From the NCBI GenBank assembly GCA_034509755.1, contig CM067543.1, forward strand, positions 15,810,954 to 15,874,953: a stretch of DNA of 64,000 nucleotides, written 5' to 3'. The first letter of the stretch is position 1; each line of letters starts with the position of its first letter. The notes beneath the pieces were generated by a model. That model was given only the letters and a program-made list of their open reading frames with translations. It was not told where the DNA came from and did no database searches. Of the stretch, positions 13,350 through 25,528 are shown piece by piece. Made by a program: the position numbers and the translations under genes. This DNA comes from Anisodus tanguticus (Eukaryota > Streptophyta > Magnoliopsida > Solanales > Solanaceae).

Positions 13350-13436
<87 letters not shown>
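13338..13436 (+). repeat. (AC)n/(GC)/(AT)n compound microsatellite
   Basis: An uninterrupted run of AC dinucleotides with a short CGCGCGCG insert is followed by an AT run from about 13411 to 13436. It directly follows the minisatellite. It gives apparent ORFs of Cys-Val, His-Thr or Ile-Tyr repeats on both strands, which are artefacts. Confidence 0.97.
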
Positions 13437-14004
13437 TGCATTTGCATTGTGCATAACATTTAGGCATATGTATTAGGGCCCTCAGAGGCATTTACTGTTG
13501 GTCGGCTGTTTCTATTTCAGGTTCTTATGTATCTCTGTTACGTTATTTCTTATGCCTGACATACTCAGTACATCAGTCGTATTGACATCCCTTTTGTCGG
13601 GGGACGCTGCGTTTCATGCCCGCAGGTTCAGTTAAAGAGGGTGACGATTCGCACTAGTAGGTTGCTGGTTCAGCTGGTATTGGAGCACTCTACTTATTTC
13701 AGAGTTGTAGTCTGGTCGTGGTATGTTGTTTTGCATACGCACTTAGGTATGGCAGGACCCTGTCCTTCCCTTGTGATATCATGTATTCTTTAGAGGCTTG
13801 TAGACATATGTCATGTGTATGGTAGTCTTGTATGGCCTTGTTGGCCTTGGTATGTATATAAGTTGGGTTTTCTGGTCAAGATTTTCCATAATCGTTTTCG
13901 GCTTTGTCCGTATTTATTTATGATTAGGTGTTGACTATACGATTGATGGTACTCGGCGGGTGGGATTCGGGTGCCCGTCGCATCCTCCGATTTGGGTCAT
14001 GACA

Positions 14005-14222
14005 TTTATATGGTGCCAAATCTAGGACTTGTTAGCAGAATTCTTTATATTCAATCCTTAAAATTGAAAATAATGAAAACACAGATAAGATCTCAAATTA
14101 ACATCCTTAAATGCTAGACAGCTATTACAGAAGGTCGTCAAAAGTAAAAGAAATACTCTTTGTTTTATTAGTCGGGACAAAAGATTATACTCTTTGTTTT
14201 ATTAGTCGGGATGAAAGGTGAT
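14005..14222. repeat. Resumed duplicated block and short tandem repeat
   Basis: The first ~145 bp continue segment C after the solo LTR (compare 9831-9980). Then a 33-bp unit containing ATACTCTTTGTTTTATTAGT occurs twice in tandem (about 14153-14185 and 14186-14218). The next element starts at 14223. No gene is visible. Confidence 0.7.
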
Positions 14223-16862
14223 TGTTACACCCCATAAATTCATGTATCGAACATACATTAAATTAAGAATCCTAAGAGAAGGAAGAAGGTTCCACTGGAA
14301 GAATTAAGGAATGGTCGAGTTAGAAGCCAAAAAAATCATAAGAGCTTATAATCCTTACATTGAGTGTGTCATTTCAAGATGGTGTAACATTAGAATAGCA
14401 TAATGACCATTAAAAGGGATGAGGAAGGCCTTGGGCCAAATTTGGAAACATATCCAAAATATTCTGCGTTATACCGTCATTTCATGCACGTTTAAGAACC
14501 CGATTAGCCAATTTAAGTTCTGATGAATTAAGCCCAGTATCGAGGGTTATATACAACATAAATGAATGCTAATAAGGTCTATGGATGGTTATAAGTCACT
14601 GGGATCAAAGGAATTATATTTTGACAAATTTTAACGAAGATCAGCCGATACGTTAAGCGCTTCGCATCGCTGATGAGCTCCACCTTGAGGATAGGGGTAC
14701 ATATCAACCAAGGAAGTAGGGCCAGCTCACTACCTTGATATGACTTTGGATTTGCATCCACATATGTTATATGCGCCATAAATTCCATAGCATATCACAA
14801 GCGGTAGCCGACCATCTTAGCTTATTTATACGGTGGCTCCCTATTTAATTCATTTTTTGACCTAGAACGACCACTAAATCCCCTATAAACATTATCCAAA
14901 GGTTCAAGGGTTATTACTACGTGAACCCAACATGTCAACATATCAAAATCTCGCCTAAGGTAGGAGATGACACCTCTATGGTGTTGAAGGGTAAACAAGG
15001 GTGGATAAGAGCAAAGCCATGCTTGGATTTTCAATGTTGCTTCTGGATAAGGTAACTATAATACCTCCTTGATTGTACTAGAAGTAAATTTCATTCTAGA
15101 TGGGTTTTATGGGGGAAGGATCATGAACTAGAACTTGATGTAAAGTGGAGATGTAGTTGTCTTATTATTGGGTTATGTTGAATAGATAATTTCACTTGTT
15201 GTAGTTGGAATTTATGGAAGGTAACTTATATATGTTGTGTATGGTGATGTGGTTCTTGTTCAAGTATTGGTGTTTAGGATTGTTAATCATAACATAAGCT
15301 AAATGAAGAGGTGACAAGGAAACATGTAGGAATGATTCTTCTTGTTACTATTTTTTGTTGGATTATTTTGAGTTAATTCAAGTTTGACTTATGTTAGAAT
15401 CTTGATGAACAATTGATAAATGTGAAGAAGAAGCAAGGAAAGGTTTGAGGTGTGGTTTGGGCTTTGAGTTGCCATTATTGAAAGAGTAAGAATTTTGATG
15501 TACGTTAAGTGATCGATGAATGGTCATAATGAATCAACTCCTACATTATCAACCCTGATATTGATCAAAATCATTTCTATTTTGTAGATTATCATTCATA
15601 GAATGTATGAGGATGTGGAGCTATCTTCAGCTAGATGAAAAAGTTATGTGAGGCTCACTTCTTTATTTTTTGTATTGATCAATATCGAAATGATGATCAT
15701 GAAATTAAATTCGATAAAAACTCTGCTCTTAGTCCTTAAGAATGTACTTTTGGTTTTCTTGTTAATTGGTTGTGGTTTATTTCTATCCATTGTCAAGATT
15801 ACATCTTCATTTCAAGGCCCTTTGGTAATGTCCATAAAAGTCGACTATTTATTGATTCCTGAAAGCTAAGATAATAGTGAGATTCATATTTCTTATGGAG
15901 TCGTATGAAAAAGTAACATGTTATATGTTATCCGCATAAGGTAAGTCGGAGGTGTAACGACCTTACGTCACTTCGAAGAGTTCAAAAGAGTGTTTTATAT
16001 CCTTAAGAGGTCATCATATCCAATTATTATAAATTTATATTTCCCTCAGAGGCGTATGGAATTATATATGCAACTATACAGATATGATATTAATCATATT
16101 ACCCATAGAGGCCTATGGTGTTATATACACAGTTTATACATATATGACATCGATTATATTGCCCACAGAGGCCTACAACGTTATATACACGATTATATTT
16201 CATTTATGCATATTCTGGCCCATAGAGGAACTCAGAGTACAGGTTGTCATTCTATTGCTCTACCTTACATTTGTGCATTCAAATACAGTTTTAGCTTATG
16301 CTTTATTTATAGTGTTGTACTTTTTTACAGTTTCTTCCCTACATATTCAGTACATCTTTCATACTGATTTTCTTTTTGGGGCACTACATTTTATGCCCGC
16401 AGGTACAAATAGTGATTCCGATGATACCTCTCAGTAGGTGGCTCGACCCAGCTGAGGATTGTCACGCTCCTTTTTTTCAGAGTTTTCTAGTGAGATGATA
16501 GGTATGGGGATTCTATATACGTATATAGTTGGGTATGGCGAGGCCCTGTCCAGACCAGATATTGCTGATATACTCTCTAGAGGCTTGTAGACAACCGTTT
16601 TGTGTATAGTGGTCTTATGTGGCCTTGTCGGCCCCTTTAGTAGACTCGTTGTGTTCATTTTTTCATTGTCGGCCTTGTTGTATACATATGTATATGTGTT
16701 CGGCCTTTTCTGTGTGCAAGTGGTCGTGTCTTGATCAGGTAATCTTTGTCACAGGCCTTGTCAGCGCATGTTTTGTAGGAATATGTTACAGGTATCAGGA
16801 TTGGTATGCTCAGGCCTTCGAGCGCGGGTGCCAGCCACACCCCCCAAGGTTGGGTTGTGACA
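14223..16862 (+). mobile_element. 5' LTR of the gag-only element
   Basis: It runs from TGTTACACCCC to TTGGGTTGTGACA, 2640 bp, with the primer site three bases beyond its end. A block of about 60-bp repeats sits at 16043-16235 (each with 'AGAGGCCTAT' or a variant followed by 'TTATATACAC'). The 3' third has the family-typical 'CTAGAGGCTTGTAGACAACC' and 'GGCCTTGTCGGCC' words also seen in the other Tekay-like LTRs here. The copy at 21396 follows it closely until 23687. Confidence 0.85.
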
Positions 16863-16865
16863 AAC

Positions 16866-16876
16866 TGGTATCAGAG
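16866..16876 (+). other. Primer-binding site, tRNA-iMet type
   Basis: TGGTATCAGAG, three bases after the LTR end, is complementary to the 3' end of initiator tRNA-Met. This is the standard primer site of Tekay and most chromovirus elements. Confidence 0.9.
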
Positions 16877-17070
16877 AAGGTCTGTCCTAGGGATGTATAC
16901 AAGCCGTGTCTAGTAGAGTCTTGCTTATGGGTGTGTTGCATACCACACTTATAAACAAGAGGCTATAGGGCATTTAGGATGTTACTTTCCTTGAAATCTA
17001 GATCGTGTGCTAGAGCGAAGTAGTAAGTATTTGAATTCCTATTTTCTCACCTTGGTTTTGTTTTTTAGTA

Positions 17071-17935
17071 ATGCCAAAATCAAAGAAAAGTACTATTAGT
17101 AGGAATCTAGTCAGAAATATGGGGGAAGGTCCCAGCCGATTGCCACCCATTAATATGGATTTGAGGGTTATAATGATCTCAACAGGGAATGTGAGTTATT
17201 CTATTGAAGAATATTTTTCTATGGAAGAAGATTCGTCTATGGAAGAAGATACATCCATGGAAGAGGACCCATCTGAAACCCCCAAAGAATTGCCCTTCCG
17301 AGTACCATCAAGTCCAGTAATGTTGCCGGATTATAAGAGGGCCCGCACAATACCAAAAGTATCTGCGCAACGGTCATTTCTGGTCTAGTTAGATGTGAGT
17401 TGTACCATGTACGCAATAGCACCCCCAGTTATCTTTCAAGAGCAGGGTTGTGTTCTGATATCCCCACCGGTTTGGCCTTTTGAAAGACCAAGGAGGCCAT
17501 TATCATGGAAGTCGGTTAATCAAGTTTCACCAAGAACGAGTAGAGGTGAGGAAGAAATGACCGGTAGACCGACTGGAAGGTTTGGAAAGGAAATAGGTAC
17601 CGAGGGATTAGTGTTGCGAGAAGTGTCAGATCGAAGCACCCGAGTAGAACTCAGGCAAGTACAATGAGATGTTGAAAGTAGTAGACCGCACTGTCAGTAA
17701 TGTGGAGGGAGGCATGATGGAGCATGTTTATGCGCCATCGAGTTGTGTTCAAGATGTAGAGCCTTGGGCCATAGGTCTAGAGAATGCCCCGAGATATTTT
17801 AGTCGATGTGCCATCAATGTGGACAAGTGCATTATGGGAAATGTTTGGATGATGTTGAGGAGTGTTATTGGTGTGGAAGCAGAAGCCATAGAGTATATAG
17901 ATGCCCAAGATTGAGTCAAGGGGAATAGTAGGTAC
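17071..17935 (+). pseudogene. gag relic with zinc knuckles
   Basis: An ATG at 17071 begins a Lys/Ser-rich segment followed by a run of acidic repeats (four imperfect 'SMEEDxS' units at about 17212-17271). The frame breaks near 17388. Further on, in another frame, two CCHC zinc knuckles can be read. The first (17836-17871) has lost one residue of spacing. The second (17863-17904) is a perfect C-x2-C-x4-H-x4-C, 'CYWCGSRSHRVYRC'. This is the nucleocapsid part of a Ty3/gypsy Gag, which binds the element's RNA. Most of the capsid domain is not recognisable, so the gag is broken and probably shortened. Confidence 0.6.
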
Positions 17936-20900
17936 TGATGTTCTTCAGAGTTGTGTAACTAACCAGGTATGTTGACAATTTTATTGAGGATAGCTGTGTT
18001 TATATTTGTAATCAATTTGTTATCATTGATGTAGAAATTGTGTCATACACATTTATATAGACTGTAAATGGATAACAGAAGTGCAAGGTGGAAAATGAAA
18101 CTCTAGTTATGTTTAATTTCTAAATAAAATGACTCGGGAACCAACCCTTTCTTAGACATATGCATATCAAACACTCTTAGGTCTTATGGTGTGCCTGATA
18201 TCGAGACATAAGAGATAAATGAAAATGTTATTTAAGAAAGTACTCACAAGTTTGAGGAATTAAGGGAAACGCAGAAAATTGATAAGGAAGATTTCTAGAG
18301 GTAAGTTACTCGAAACTTCGTTTCAAAAAGCAGTTAAGGGAAAAGAGACACGAAATGTCATGCCCCAAATAGTAACCCCCAAATCCTCCATAAGCACTAA
18401 ACCATTTAGGAAGACAATGAGATAGGGTGAGATTTGTCAGTTAAAGGTAAATGATATATCTTCTTACCGTAGCAATTCGCACGTGGTGGTAGTAAAAGAT
18501 AGATGGATTTTTGATATTAAGTGATGAGATTTTTGAATTATATGGTATAATTTTATGAGCCAATCGGGCAAGAATATCTTGTTGAAGATCGTCCGCGATA
18601 AGGATTTCGATGTGTCAGGGAAGCGACTATAAGAGGTAAATTGAGGTACAAGTAAAGTGTTATGACAAGTAATGAGGTCGAATGATGTTCCTCAAATAAA
18701 TAGACGGGCAGAAAGATTGTAACAATAAGGATACCGATAACAAAACTATGGTGGGACCTACAACGGTACAATTATTATTGAAGATAAGGACAGTAGCAAG
18801 GAAAAGGTAGTTACCCCTTCCTAACCAAGACTATAACACCTGATGTTCAGAAGTGATGAATCAAAATAAAGGACCCTTAAAGGAATTCAACCAAAATTGC
18901 AAAGGTTAAAGGATCGAGTGACGGGTTAAAAGAAAATCTAATACCATTAAGGGGGGAGCCTACTTGGTAGTAGGTTAAAAACTGGGATACAATTTTAAAA
19001 TTTAAGATATCTAACACTTATTCCGCCATGAAGGTAATCAAGACACTTGATAATATGTAAGTAGAAGTAAGGACGAACGAGACCAATGTAAGTACATGAC
19101 AGAAGAATATGATGGCCCATAGATCTCAGGAGTCCCAGTGATAGATGTTTGGAAGAGGAGTAAAAGAATAAGGGTAATGAAGCAAAGATATAAGTAGGTG
19201 AATAATGGTAAACTTTGGGTTGTCAAATTAAAGAGGAACTCTACGAAACGGGTAATATAATGATCATGAAATCTAAGGATATCGACTACAAAGGAAGCCA
19301 GAATCACAAAGTAAAGGCAGAAGAGATAACTTAAGTATGGAAACCGTAGTGAATCGGGTAGGTCAACGCCTGGTAACGATGAATCCATTGATGAGAGAAG
19401 GGTAGGACGACCCTTAGCATGACCACTACTGGAGAATAGTATGATTAGGTTGAAGGTTTTTCCTCGAAAAGGATACATATGATATACCCAACAAAGGAAT
19501 AGTCAAATAATATAAGAAGCGAATCTCAAAGTTACAAAGATCAAATATTGTATCCTTCGTATGAAATAAATATTTCTCTTAGAGGGGCGCAAGTCCAAAG
19601 TCAACAAACATAGTGAGTGCCTAAGGAGATAGGGTTTATTTAGGGAAATAACATCGAATGTGAGAGCATGTCTCTTTCTCAAAACTTAAATAAAATATGG
19701 AGAATAAGGGGAATCAAAATCAACGACATGGATCGAGAAAAGATGCTTAGATAACATCATTGAATATGTAGGTTGAAATTCTATAAGAAACAAGGGGTTC
19801 TAACATAATAGACAAGGATGTAGTGATGGTATGGTTGAGCACAGTCGGTAAGGGGTAAATATGAAGCCTAAAGGGGAAAGTAAGGTAATGAGTAGCCATC
19901 AGAAATAGAAATCAAGTGATGATAATTATCGAAGGTATAATGCAGTAGAGTTTTTTCATGTATTGGGAGCTAAAGGAACTCCAATACAAAAGATGTTGTA
20001 ACAATCCATCCATCACACACTTATGGGGAAATGGAATGATATGGAATAAAGGAAACAATGAGAACCTTTGTAAGCTCAGAAGAATTAGTACAACAATTGT
20101 TGACACCTATAGGAATGTTCACTCGAAATGGGGATAAACTAGCTAAGAGTTATTGGATGACACGAGAATTGCTACAAGTTATCTCATGAGCATCATAAGC
20201 CGCTTGAATCTGAAAGACAAATGCATAAATGGCTCACTAGTTTGTACTGTGGTAATTAAGACTCCTCATATGATCAAAGTCCGAGCAACAATTCATATTC
20301 AGAGGATTACTCATTTTCCTGGAAAAAAAATTTGAGCCATCTTTCTAGCCCTTTCTCTATAGCGAACAACGATTTTGGATGTATAGAAGGGGAAAATTTA
20401 AAAGCTAAGGTTCAACCCACCGGACACATGTTTTGAGTGGACATATGGAATTCGGGAGAAACATCTAAGGATCGACAACTATTATGCTAACTATTACCAA
20501 GTTAATGTATAACACGTTTGTGTACAAAAGGCGAACAAGACCCCTATCGAATAATGGAAAGGGAATTGACCAAAGGTAACGGTATTGGATTTGATGAATT
20601 AAGTTATGAGAAAATGCTCGGATCAATGCGGGATGATTTAAGAGACATGGTTTCAGGAATAAGATACAACCTAATAAGAAAGGAAAATGCCAACTGAAAC
20701 GTTCGCATTCGTAATACCCCAAATTCGGCTAAAAGATGCAATAACCAGCAAGTAGAGTGTATTCCTAACCATGTATGTCTATCGGATATCCATTCCAAGT
20801 GTTACCATGATGAAAATATAAATGGTCAAAAGGAAGGAATTCCAAAAACCAACATACTGTTTATAATTTACGTCTTCAAATATGACTATATGAATGTAAT

Positions 20901-21381
20901 AAGAAAGAAACGTATAAGAACATAGTAGAGATATGAAAGGGAAGAATAGAAAGAGAAGAACTGAACTCGAACAACCCTATCGTTATCAAAACCAGCAACC
21001 CTCGATTATCAACGTGCTACGACTTGTCATTATAACTTTACTTATGCTCCATGCCTATGAATTTCTATTATGTATATCCTATCATAAGACAGAAATCATA
21101 ACAAGGTACAAAAATTCATAATCCATATTTCAGAATACAATGGTTCGGATAAATTACAATTTACTAAGCGATATTGTAAATGAGACATACGACTATGTGG
21201 AATCAATGATGTACTGATAGTATTTTGGTTGTGTAACCTTATGAGGTCCTGGATATGGTATGTGATTGCGTGGTAGGTTCATATGGTCCTATGTACAAAA
21301 GATTTCTTCCAAAGTTGCCGAAGAACATAGGAATCACTATAAATAAGTGATAATGCCCCAACATTCGATGACGAATGTTCT
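17936..21381 (+). other. Purine-rich internal region without pol
   Basis: There is no RT (no YxDD-like), integrase (no HHCC/DDE-like) or protease motif in any frame that I could read. The plus strand is rich in A and G, which creates hydrophobic-looking antisense ORFs (for example 19038-19478) that I do not accept as genes. Parts of it appear homologous to the interior of the minus-strand element 26826-31351: compare 20155-20215 with the reverse strand around 30215-30265, and 20700-20720 with the reverse strand near 29790. The content may be decayed non-coding element sequence. Confidence 0.45.
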
Positions 21382-21395
21382 TAAGATGGAAAGGA
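21382..21395 (+). other. Polypurine tract
   Basis: The run AAGATGGAAAGGA immediately precedes the 3' LTR start, after the family-typical GACGAATGTTCTT. It would prime plus-strand DNA synthesis. Confidence 0.75.
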
Positions 21396-23687
21396 TGTTA
21401 TACCCCGTAAATTTACGTATCAAACATACCTTAAATTAAGAATCCTATGAGAATGAAGAAGGTTCCATTAGAATAATTAAGGAATGTTCGAGTTAAAAAC
21501 CAAAGAAATCATAAGAGTTTAAAGCGTCGTTATGCCCTTCGTGCTTATAATCCTTACATTGAGTGTTTCATGTCAATCCGGTGTAATATTAGAATATCAT
21601 AATGACCATTAAAATGGATGAGTATGCCCTTGGGCCAAAGTTGGAAGTATATCCAAAAGATTCTGAGTTATACCCATCATTTCGTGCATGTTTGAGATCC
21701 CGATTAGCCGATTTAAGTTTTAACTACTCAAGCCCCATCTTGAGGGTCATTTATGACATAAATGAATGCTAATAAGGTCTATGGATGGTTATATTTCACT
21801 GGGATCAAAGGAATTATATTTCAGTGAAGTTTGACGAAGATCGGCTGATACGCTAAGCGTTTCGCATCGCGGATGAGGTCTGCCTCGCAGACAGGGCTGC
21901 ATATTAGCCAAGGAAGCAAGGCCAACTCACTTCCCTAATATTTTGTTGGATCTGCGGCCGTATATGGCATATGCGCTACAAATTCCATCGCATATCACAA
22001 GCGATGGCCGACCATCTTAGCTTATTTATATGGTGGCTCACCCATTTAACTCATTTTTTACCTAGAACGACCCCTAAATCCTTTATAAATATTATCCAAA
22101 GGTTCAAGGGTGATTACTACGAGAACACAACATGTCAACATATGAATATCAAGCCTAAGGTGAGAGATGATAGCTCTATGGTGTTGAAGGGTGAACAAGG
22201 GTGAATACCTCCTTAATTGTACTTAAATTAAATTCCATGCTAGATGGGTTGTATGGAGGAATGATCATGAACTAGAACTTCATGTTAAGAGGTGATGTAG
22301 TTGTCTTATTATTGGGTTGTCTTGAATCAATAATTTCACTTGTTGTAGTTGGAATTTATGGAAGGTAACTTAGATATGTTGTGTATAGTATTGTGGTGCT
22401 TGTTTAAGCATTGGTATTGAGGATTGATAATCACAACATAAGCTAAAATAAGAGGTGACTAGAAAACATGTAGGAATGATTCTTCTTTTTACTATTTTAT
22501 GTTTGATTGTTTTGAGTAATTCAAGTTCGACATAAGTTGGAATCTCGATGAACAATTGATAAATGAGAAGAAGAAGCTAGGAAAGGTTTAAGGTGTGGTT
22601 TGGGCTTTGAGTTGCCATTATTGAAAGAGTAAGAATCTTGATGTACGTTAAGTGCTCGATGAATGGTCGTAATGAATTGACTCCTAGATTATCAACCCCG
22701 ATATTGATCCAAATCATATATATTGTGTAGATTATCATTCATAGAACGTGTGAGAATGTGGGAGCTATCTTCGGCCAGATGACAAAGGTATGTAAGGCTC
22801 ACTTCTTTCTTTTTGGCATGATCAATACTGAAACAATGATCATGAAATGAAATCTGATAAAAACTCTACTCTTAGTCCTTAAGAAAGTACTTGTGATTTT
22901 CTTATTAATGGGTTGTGGCGTATTTCCATCCATTGTCAAGATTTCATCTTAATTTCAATGCCCTTTGTTGATATCCATAAAATTCCACTCTTTATTGATT
23001 CCTGAAAGCTAAGCTAATAGTGAGATTCATAGATCTTATGGAGTTGTCTGAAAGAGTAACACGTAATATGTTATATGCATAAGGTAAGTCGGAGGTGTAA
23101 CGATCTTACGTCACTCCGATGAGTTCAAAAGAGTGTTATATATTCCTTAAGAGGTCATCATATGCATGTATTATATATTTATATTACTCTCAGAGGCTTA
23201 TGGCATTATATACACAGCTATACAAATATGATATTGATGATATTTTCCATAGAGGCCTATGGCATTATATACGCAGTTTATACAGATATGACATTGATTA
23301 TATTTCCCACAGAGGCCTACCATGACGTTATATACACGATTATATTTCATTTATGCATATTCTGGCCCATAGAGGCACTTAGAGTACATGTTGTCATTCT
23401 ATTGCTCTACCTTACAGTTATGCATTCAGTTACAGTTTTAACTTATGCTTCATTTACAGTGTTGTACTTGTTTACAATTTCTGCCTTACATAATCAGTAC
23501 ATCTTTCATACTGATGTCCCTTCCTGGGGCACAACATTTCATGCCCATAGATACAGATAGAGATTCATACGATACCTCTCAGTAGGTGGCTCGACTCAGC
23601 TGTAGATTGTCATGCTCCTTTCTTTCAGAGTTGTCTAGTGAGATGATAGGTATGGGGATTGCATATATGTATATAGTTGGGTATGGA
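21396..23687 (+). mobile_element. 3' LTR of the gag-only element, truncated
   Basis: It starts TGTTATACCCCGTAAATT and follows the 5' LTR (14223 onward), with scattered differences and one deletion relative to about 15015-15050. The ~60-bp internal repeats recur at 23188-23370. Homology ends at about 23687 (GTATGG then AGGGTGTATTG, where the 5' copy has CGAGGCCCTG). The last ~340 bp, including the LTR terminus, are missing. Confidence 0.85.
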
Positions 23688-24783
23688 GGGTGTATTGACC
23701 TGTTTGGTCCTTATGATCTTCCCACACAATTTCTTGATATAACTCTTCCCCCATCCCTCACCAATGACATATAATATAAATCATGAGTTTAGTAACTTCT
23801 GCGGATGAAAAAGAAGATTATTTGGAATGAGAATTCTGGAAATAGACATTCCCACCTCAACAAAATCATTTCCTCCCTAGCGAAGCCCGTTTCAGCGAGA
23901 ATCTGTCTGTCTTGGTGCAAGGGCGATGTGTCAAGTAACTCCGCTTTAGTGGACCCTTCTTTCTCCATTACGCATCTGCCCTAGCGGAATGGAATTCGTC
24001 ATGGCGGAAAACGCTGTCAGTTTTGGGGTGTATAAATATTTAATGATAGCACACTTTCCCTAATCAATGTACTTCGAGCTATGAGCTGACCTAAATGGGT
24101 TTTCTGTATTTTTTTAGCCTAATGATCCTCTATGGAACATAATATAATCTTCCTATTTTCATGTTTCTTGAATGTTTTAGTAAATGGGGGAAAATTTATG
24201 ATGAAGAACTAGTAACAAGAACTCATTAATAATGGAAGCTTTCTAAAATGATGTTGTGATTCCCTATTGTGTGATTCCCTAGTAACACTTTCCCAGTGAA
24301 TAGTGGTCCACAAGAGTGATTCCCTATTGTGATGATGAACCCACCCCGGTGAAGTAATTCTCGCCATGGCGAAACCGTTCTGCGTAACATCTTCCACCGT
24401 AGCGGAATTCTATACCCTATTTGGAAACCTAACCCTACGTAAAGTCATCTGCTAAGGCGAGTCCGCCATAGCGGATATCCTTTACACCCCAGCGGAATAA
24501 CTAGGCAGAAAATAGAGAGTTATGCCTCTATTTCAAAACTCGTCATCCATGCAATGACAATATGTAACATACACAAATACATTAAAGCAAAACTAGCAAG
24601 AAAACGTCAGATAACCAAACTATCAATACCCAATATTGTCAACCAAACAAAGACAAGAGACTAGCTACAAACAACCAAAATTATTCGAACATTCATCAAA
24701 CCAAAACAATAAGAAATAAAGTCTAGCAAGCCAAAACAAATATCCAAAACATCCAACAAATATCAAGTGTACCCTCACCACTT
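23688..24783. other. Unassigned repeat with AGCGG-type motif clusters
   Basis: No reliable ORF. Two clusters of words such as CCTAGCGAAG, CATGGCGGAA and CCATAGCGGA lie at about 23875-24020 and 24355-24490, a pattern seen in several LTRs of the window. A direct repeat GTGATTCCCTATTGTG occurs at about 24258-24335. The region is probably untranslated sequence of the element carrying the PF20167-like ORF that follows. No LTR or inverted terminus could be defined. Confidence 0.35.
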
Positions 24784-25528
24784 ACATTAGTTCTACCCTC
24801 CTCTTCTTACTCTTCACCAGTGTGCCCACTGTAGACACTTTCATATGGTGGAATACACCCTTCAGTTTTCTCCAGTCCTCATCGGGCTTATCTGCCACAC
24901 CTGCCCCATGTCATAGCCCAGTAATCAGAGAAGGAAATTTCAAAGTTAACCCACCCTTGGCCAAATAATCCTTCCATTCTTGAATGATTTGATAGCCCAC
25001 ATTCACCGCAACCCCATAAAGAATGCAAACTACCATTAGAGCATGGTTGTAAGCACAGTCCGATTCGTTGCTAGAAGGTCTGACCCTGCTAACAATGATA
25101 CTCTTCCACCTTTTGGCCTTTGCTATGAAATATTCATTTGTGATCCCCGATTTCTTATTAGTCCAGTTAATCATGTTTCTGTGCTCCTCAGCCACTAGTT
25201 ATGATACTAACCACTCTCCATTTCCACAATCCTCCTTAGCCCTCATGTGCTCAGGTAGATGGTTAGGCAACCCATAAAAATCATTAATTTCATCCACCCC
25301 AATTGATACCCAATAACCCCAAATCCTTATCTGTGGATTTGGCTCAGATAACCTCACCTTTGTCAAGTTGGCATTAAACTCTCTCACCCAGTCTTCGTTA
25401 GCCTTGAAAAGGGGTGGAGTAAAGCACATCCAAGATGTCTCCCTAAGTCGAGTGTAAAAGTCAAGAAGAAACTTCTCCAACCCGATCATGTCGACACCTC
25501 TCTCTAATAGCAATTTCTTGCTCCTCAA
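24784..25528 (-). pseudogene. Putative plant transposon protein (PF20167-like), broken
   Basis: Read from 25528 down, the frame encodes an N-terminal part with 'DWVREFNANL' and 'GVDEINDFYGLP', a TAA stop at 25199-25201, then continues in the same frame with a 'KSGITNEYFIAKAKRWKSII' type segment, 'RVRPSSNESDC', and 'LTLKFPSLITGL'. A second stop follows near 24911, after which the frame runs on to a basic 'KSKKRR' tail near 24800. These motifs and their order match the plant family annotated as 'putative plant transposon protein domain' (Pfam PF20167, Transposase_32), whose biochemical role is unknown. Two in-frame stops make this a relic. Recognition is from memory of the family, not from a search. 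Confidence 0.62.

Larger units (their letters stand above)
11833..14004 (+). mobile_element. Solo LTR of Tekay-like gypsy family, inserted in duplicated block
   Basis: The flanking duplicated sequence stops at 11832 and resumes at 14005: GCCTACT | TTTATATGG here, compared with GCCCACCTTTATATGG in the uninterrupted copy near 9815. The 2172-bp insert starts TGTATTC and ends GGGTCATGACA. The distal part matches other LTRs in the window (about 13790 'AGAGGCTTGTAGACATATG', then 'GGCCTTGTTGGCC'; 13610-13630 'TTTCATGCCCGCAGGTTC'). There is no internal domain or second LTR. No clear 5-bp target duplication is visible, so the solo state may reflect recombination between different copies or an eroded left end. 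Confidence 0.72.
14223..23687 (+). mobile_element. Non-autonomous gypsy element with LTRs and gag only
   Basis: The element is bounded by related LTRs in direct orientation (14223-16862 and 21396-23687, the latter cut short). It has a tRNA-iMet primer site, a gag relic and a polypurine tract, but no recognisable protease, RT, RNase H or integrase in the 3.4 kb between gag and 3' LTR. LTR families and primer site fit the Tekay-like chromovirus branch. The gag-without-pol organisation resembles the TR-GAG/LARD classes described in plants. Because the 3' LTR is truncated, no target duplication can be tested. The LTRs have diverged visibly, so it is not recent. Confidence 0.7.

Noticed and set aside
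13138..13491. Overlapping ORFs of Cys/Val, His/Thr and Tyr/Ile repeats on both strands
   Set aside because: They are translations of the AC, GC and AT microsatellite and the 37-bp minisatellite; no start context, domain or neighbour supports them.
11833..14004. Two unrelated insertions rather than one solo LTR
   Set aside because: The flanks rejoin exactly as in the uninterrupted copy near 9815 and both ends look like termini of one LTR family; only the missing target duplication argues otherwise.
19038..19478. 146-codon hydrophobic minus-strand frame resembling a membrane protein
   Set aside because: It lies antisense to a purine-rich stretch, which automatically yields Phe/Leu/Ser/Tyr-rich antisense frames. 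It matches no family I know and is inside a transposon interior.
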